This document shows positions 7,123-8,075 of a stretch of 8,075 nucleotides of DNA, one piece after another (the first letter of the stretch is position 1; every line of letters starts with the position of its first letter). The notes beneath the pieces are model-generated. The model did no database searches. It was not told the origin of the DNA and saw only the letters and a program-made list of their open reading frames with translations. The stretch lies in NCBI GenBank assembly GCA_017536845.1, contig JAFWCP010000300.1, positions 1-8,075 on the forward strand, read 5' to 3'. This stretch comes from Solobacterium sp. GTDB lineage: Bacteria; Bacillota_I; Bacilli_A; Erysipelotrichales; Erysipelotrichaceae. Position numbers and translations under genes: made by a program.

Positions 7123-7671
7123 TTAACCGCAGAATCCTGCCCTGATGCAACAGCTTTCAGAAGAATCTGCGGACAGGAGGATTCTGCCTTCGAAAATGTG
7201 TTCCTGCAGCTCGACTGAGTACTCGAATTCGAGTTCCAAGGCGTTGACATACTCATCACCTGTATAGTGCAGGATGGCGAGATTTACCGTTTCCGTGATT
7301 TCGGTGCCGTCTTTCAGAACAGCGCAGAACTGAACGTCAACTGCTTCCGGACGCAGGTTGAAGCCGATGTCTGCGCGATAGACTTCATAGCCGTCTTCTT
7401 CATAGATCGGATCCTCCAGCCTGCTGAATGTGACGGTTTCATCGGCCAGACCATACAGGCCGGTAATGGTGAAGCCCGGATCGTCCGGCTTTTCCCAGCC
7501 GACCAGGACAGTGTACAGGAAATTGGCAGGAGCTGTCTCAGCTTCTGCCGGCGCTGTCTCGAACAGAGCTTAATGGTCCAGAGCCGGGCTGTGGGAAGCG
7601 ATAACCCCCGTCAGCATGCTCGGGACAAGCGCGATGGAATACAGTGTTTTTCTGATTTTGTTCATTTCCAT
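7123..7671 (-). pseudogene. Small secreted-protein gene broken by an in-frame stop after the signal peptide
   Basis: From the ATG at 7671 the frame encodes a basic start (K5, R7, K8), a hydrophobic core (about L10-A25) and a likely cleavage near VIA-S. It then meets TAA at 7572-7570 (codon 34). The same frame is then open for 148 further codons to TAA 7125-7123. The continuation reads like real protein: an ETAPAEAETAPA linker, LYTVLVGWEKPDDPGFTITG, LKDGTEITETVNLAILHYTG. It has the strand-rich look of Ig-like modules from cell-surface proteins, but I cannot name a family. A CAA-to-TAA change would explain the stop. The stop is 29 bases before the rhamnosidase start, so both may share a transcript. 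A second ATG at 7665 is an alternative start; AAAGGG (7687-7682) precedes 7671 by ten bases. Less likely, the stop is a sequencing error or the body is translated from an unseen internal start. Confidence 0.65.
7129..7187. repeat. Ten-base inverted repeat upstream of the rhamnosidase gene
   Basis: GCAGAATCCT at 7129-7138 and AGGATTCTGC at 7178-7187 are perfect inverted copies separated by 39 bases. A third, related copy (AAGAATCTGCGG, 7161-7172) lies between them and matches the reverse complement of 7127-7138 at 10 of 12 positions. They sit 36-94 bases before the rhamnosidase ATG, in the tail of the broken secreted-protein gene. A weak - strand promoter (TTGCAT, 18 bases, TTAAAT) can be drawn between and across them. 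An operator or an mRNA hairpin are both possible; neither is proven. Confidence 0.4.
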
Positions 7672-7704
7672 TCTCGTGTAACCCTTTCTCAATTACATAG
7701 ACAT

Positions 7705-7802
7705 AATACTGACATAGCGAAGCGAGTATGCTAATGCTAATATCAGAAAAAATACTGAACTTATATTATAAAATGTTTCTGAAAGAAAACAATACTGACA
7801 TA
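7705..7802 (-). repeat. Three direct repeats (TCAGTATT) around the promoter
   Basis: Read on the - strand, TATGTCAGTATT occurs at 7802-7791 and again at 7716-7705, with AAGTTCAGTATT between them at 7762-7751. The shared core is TCAGTATT. The upstream copy overlaps the -35 box, the middle copy covers the expected transcription start, and the third is in the leader. Core spacings are 40 and 46 bases. This arrangement would suit a repressor binding site, but no regulator gene is in the window. Confidence 0.5.
7765..7792 (-). promoter_or_regulatory. Probable sigma-A type promoter of the secreted-protein gene
   Basis: On the - strand a perfect -10 box TATAAT (7770-7765) lies 16 bases after TTGTTT (7792-7787), a fair -35 box. 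Transcription would begin near 7758, leaving a leader of about 87 bases before the ATG at 7671. No other gene start on that strand fits it. Confidence 0.6.
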
Positions 7803-7868
7803 AATACAGCATTTCTGCCGGAAAGGCATCAATGCGGAAGAGAATTCCAAGCTTCACGAACGGGAAAA

Positions 7869-7896
7869 TGAAAAACACCCCGCAGGGTGTTTTTCA
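7869..7896. terminator. Perfect bidirectional hairpin terminator
   Basis: TGAAAAACACCC (7869-7880) and GGGTGTTTTTCA (7885-7896) form a perfect 12-base-pair stem with a CGCA loop, and the T-rich arm gives a U-run in either direction. It lies 54 bases after the stop of the - strand gene entering from the right, which it most likely terminates. Confidence 0.85.
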
Positions 7897-7950
7897 CAAA
7901 TCCGGATGGAAAAAGAATCATTTCGAAAAAGGAGATCTTAATGGGCGGTC

Positions 7951-8075
7951 TTATTCAAACCATCCGCCGGGAAGCCAGTCTTTCTGATTCTCCAGCATGC
8001 TTTCAAACAGATTCCTTCCGTCATGGAGTGAGACGGAAGCCATCATCGGATCATTCATGAAAGTGGTGAAGCCTG
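7951..8075 (-). CDS. C-terminal end of an unidentified protein (partial)
   Basis: The - strand is open from the window edge to TAA 7953-7951. The last 40 residues include GFTTFMNDPMMASVSLHDG, then NLFESMLENQKDWLPGGWFE at the C-terminus. Codon choice and the amphipathic, aromatic-rich tail look like real protein, and a strong terminator follows at 7869-7896, as expected for the end of a transcription unit. Too little is present to name a family. A small + strand reading frame (7941-8060, 39 residues, MGGLIQTIRREASLSDSPAC at its start) with a good AAGGAG site covers the same bases and is the competing reading. Confidence 0.6.
   Translation of the reverse strand, partial: GFTTFMNDPMMASVSLHDGRNLFESMLENQKDWLPGGWFE

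Noticed and set aside
5882..7126. Long + strand open frame (414 codons) opposite the rhamnosidase N-terminal half
   Set aside because: Same reason: complementary shadow of a confident GH78 coding region.
7094..7150. Longer rhamnosidase start at 7150 (19 extra residues)
   Set aside because: The extra residues are basic and unlike the GH78 N-terminus, there is no ribosome site, and they overlap the end of the neighbouring frame; ATG 7093 with GGAG is preferred.
7267..7734. + strand open frame of 155 codons over the broken secreted-protein gene
   Set aside because: No ribosome site or domain is seen. The - strand reading has signal peptide, promoter and a coherent protein, so this frame is the antisense shadow. 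It does look tempting because the true frame is interrupted.
7693..7878. - strand 61-codon hydrophobic reading frame
   Set aside because: It starts at GTG inside the terminator hairpin without a ribosome site and runs through the AT-rich promoter region; the hydrophobicity comes from T-rich codons.

Overview
The window looks like a chromosomal segment of a Firmicutes-type (Gram-positive) gut or host-associated bacterium of moderate GC content. The evidence is an HscC-type Hsp70 operon paired with a SEC-C-tailed J-like protein, purine-rich Shine-Dalgarno sites of the GGAGG kind, short intrinsic terminators and a large cytoplasmic alpha-L-rhamnosidase. An Erysipelotrichia-like source is possible, but this is inference from style and not from any marker gene.

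Left part (96-3794, + strand): a tightly packed operon that encodes a whole private Hsp70 machine. It holds a GrpE-like nucleotide exchange factor, an HscC-like Hsp70, and a J-like co-chaperone with TPR-like helices and a C-terminal SEC-C zinc motif. The first two genes overlap by ATGA. The Hsp70 reading frame stops at 2191, before the C-terminal helical lid. A convincing lid sequence continues in the -1 frame to 2385, where its stop overlaps the J-like gene start (TGATG). The gene is therefore either frameshifted (natural or sequencing error), recoded, or made as two pieces. The J-like protein has TPD where the catalytic HPD tripeptide should be. The first ~95 bases are markedly AT-rich (27 G/C of 95) and read as a fragment of an unrelated secreted-type protein, which suggests a recombination or assembly junction right at the grpE-like start.

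Middle (3814-7093): a bidirectional hairpin terminator separates the chaperone operon from a convergent gene on the - strand. That gene encodes a 1079-residue glycoside hydrolase family 78 alpha-L-rhamnosidase with its catalytic motifs intact and no signal peptide.

Right part (7094-8075, - strand): upstream of the rhamnosidase lies a small secreted-protein gene that is broken by an in-frame TAA just after the signal peptide. It has a recognisable promoter and three copies of an 8-base direct repeat around that promoter. A perfect hairpin terminator then separates it from the C-terminal end of another - strand gene that runs off the window. No rRNA, tRNA, CRISPR array, transposase or integrase was seen.
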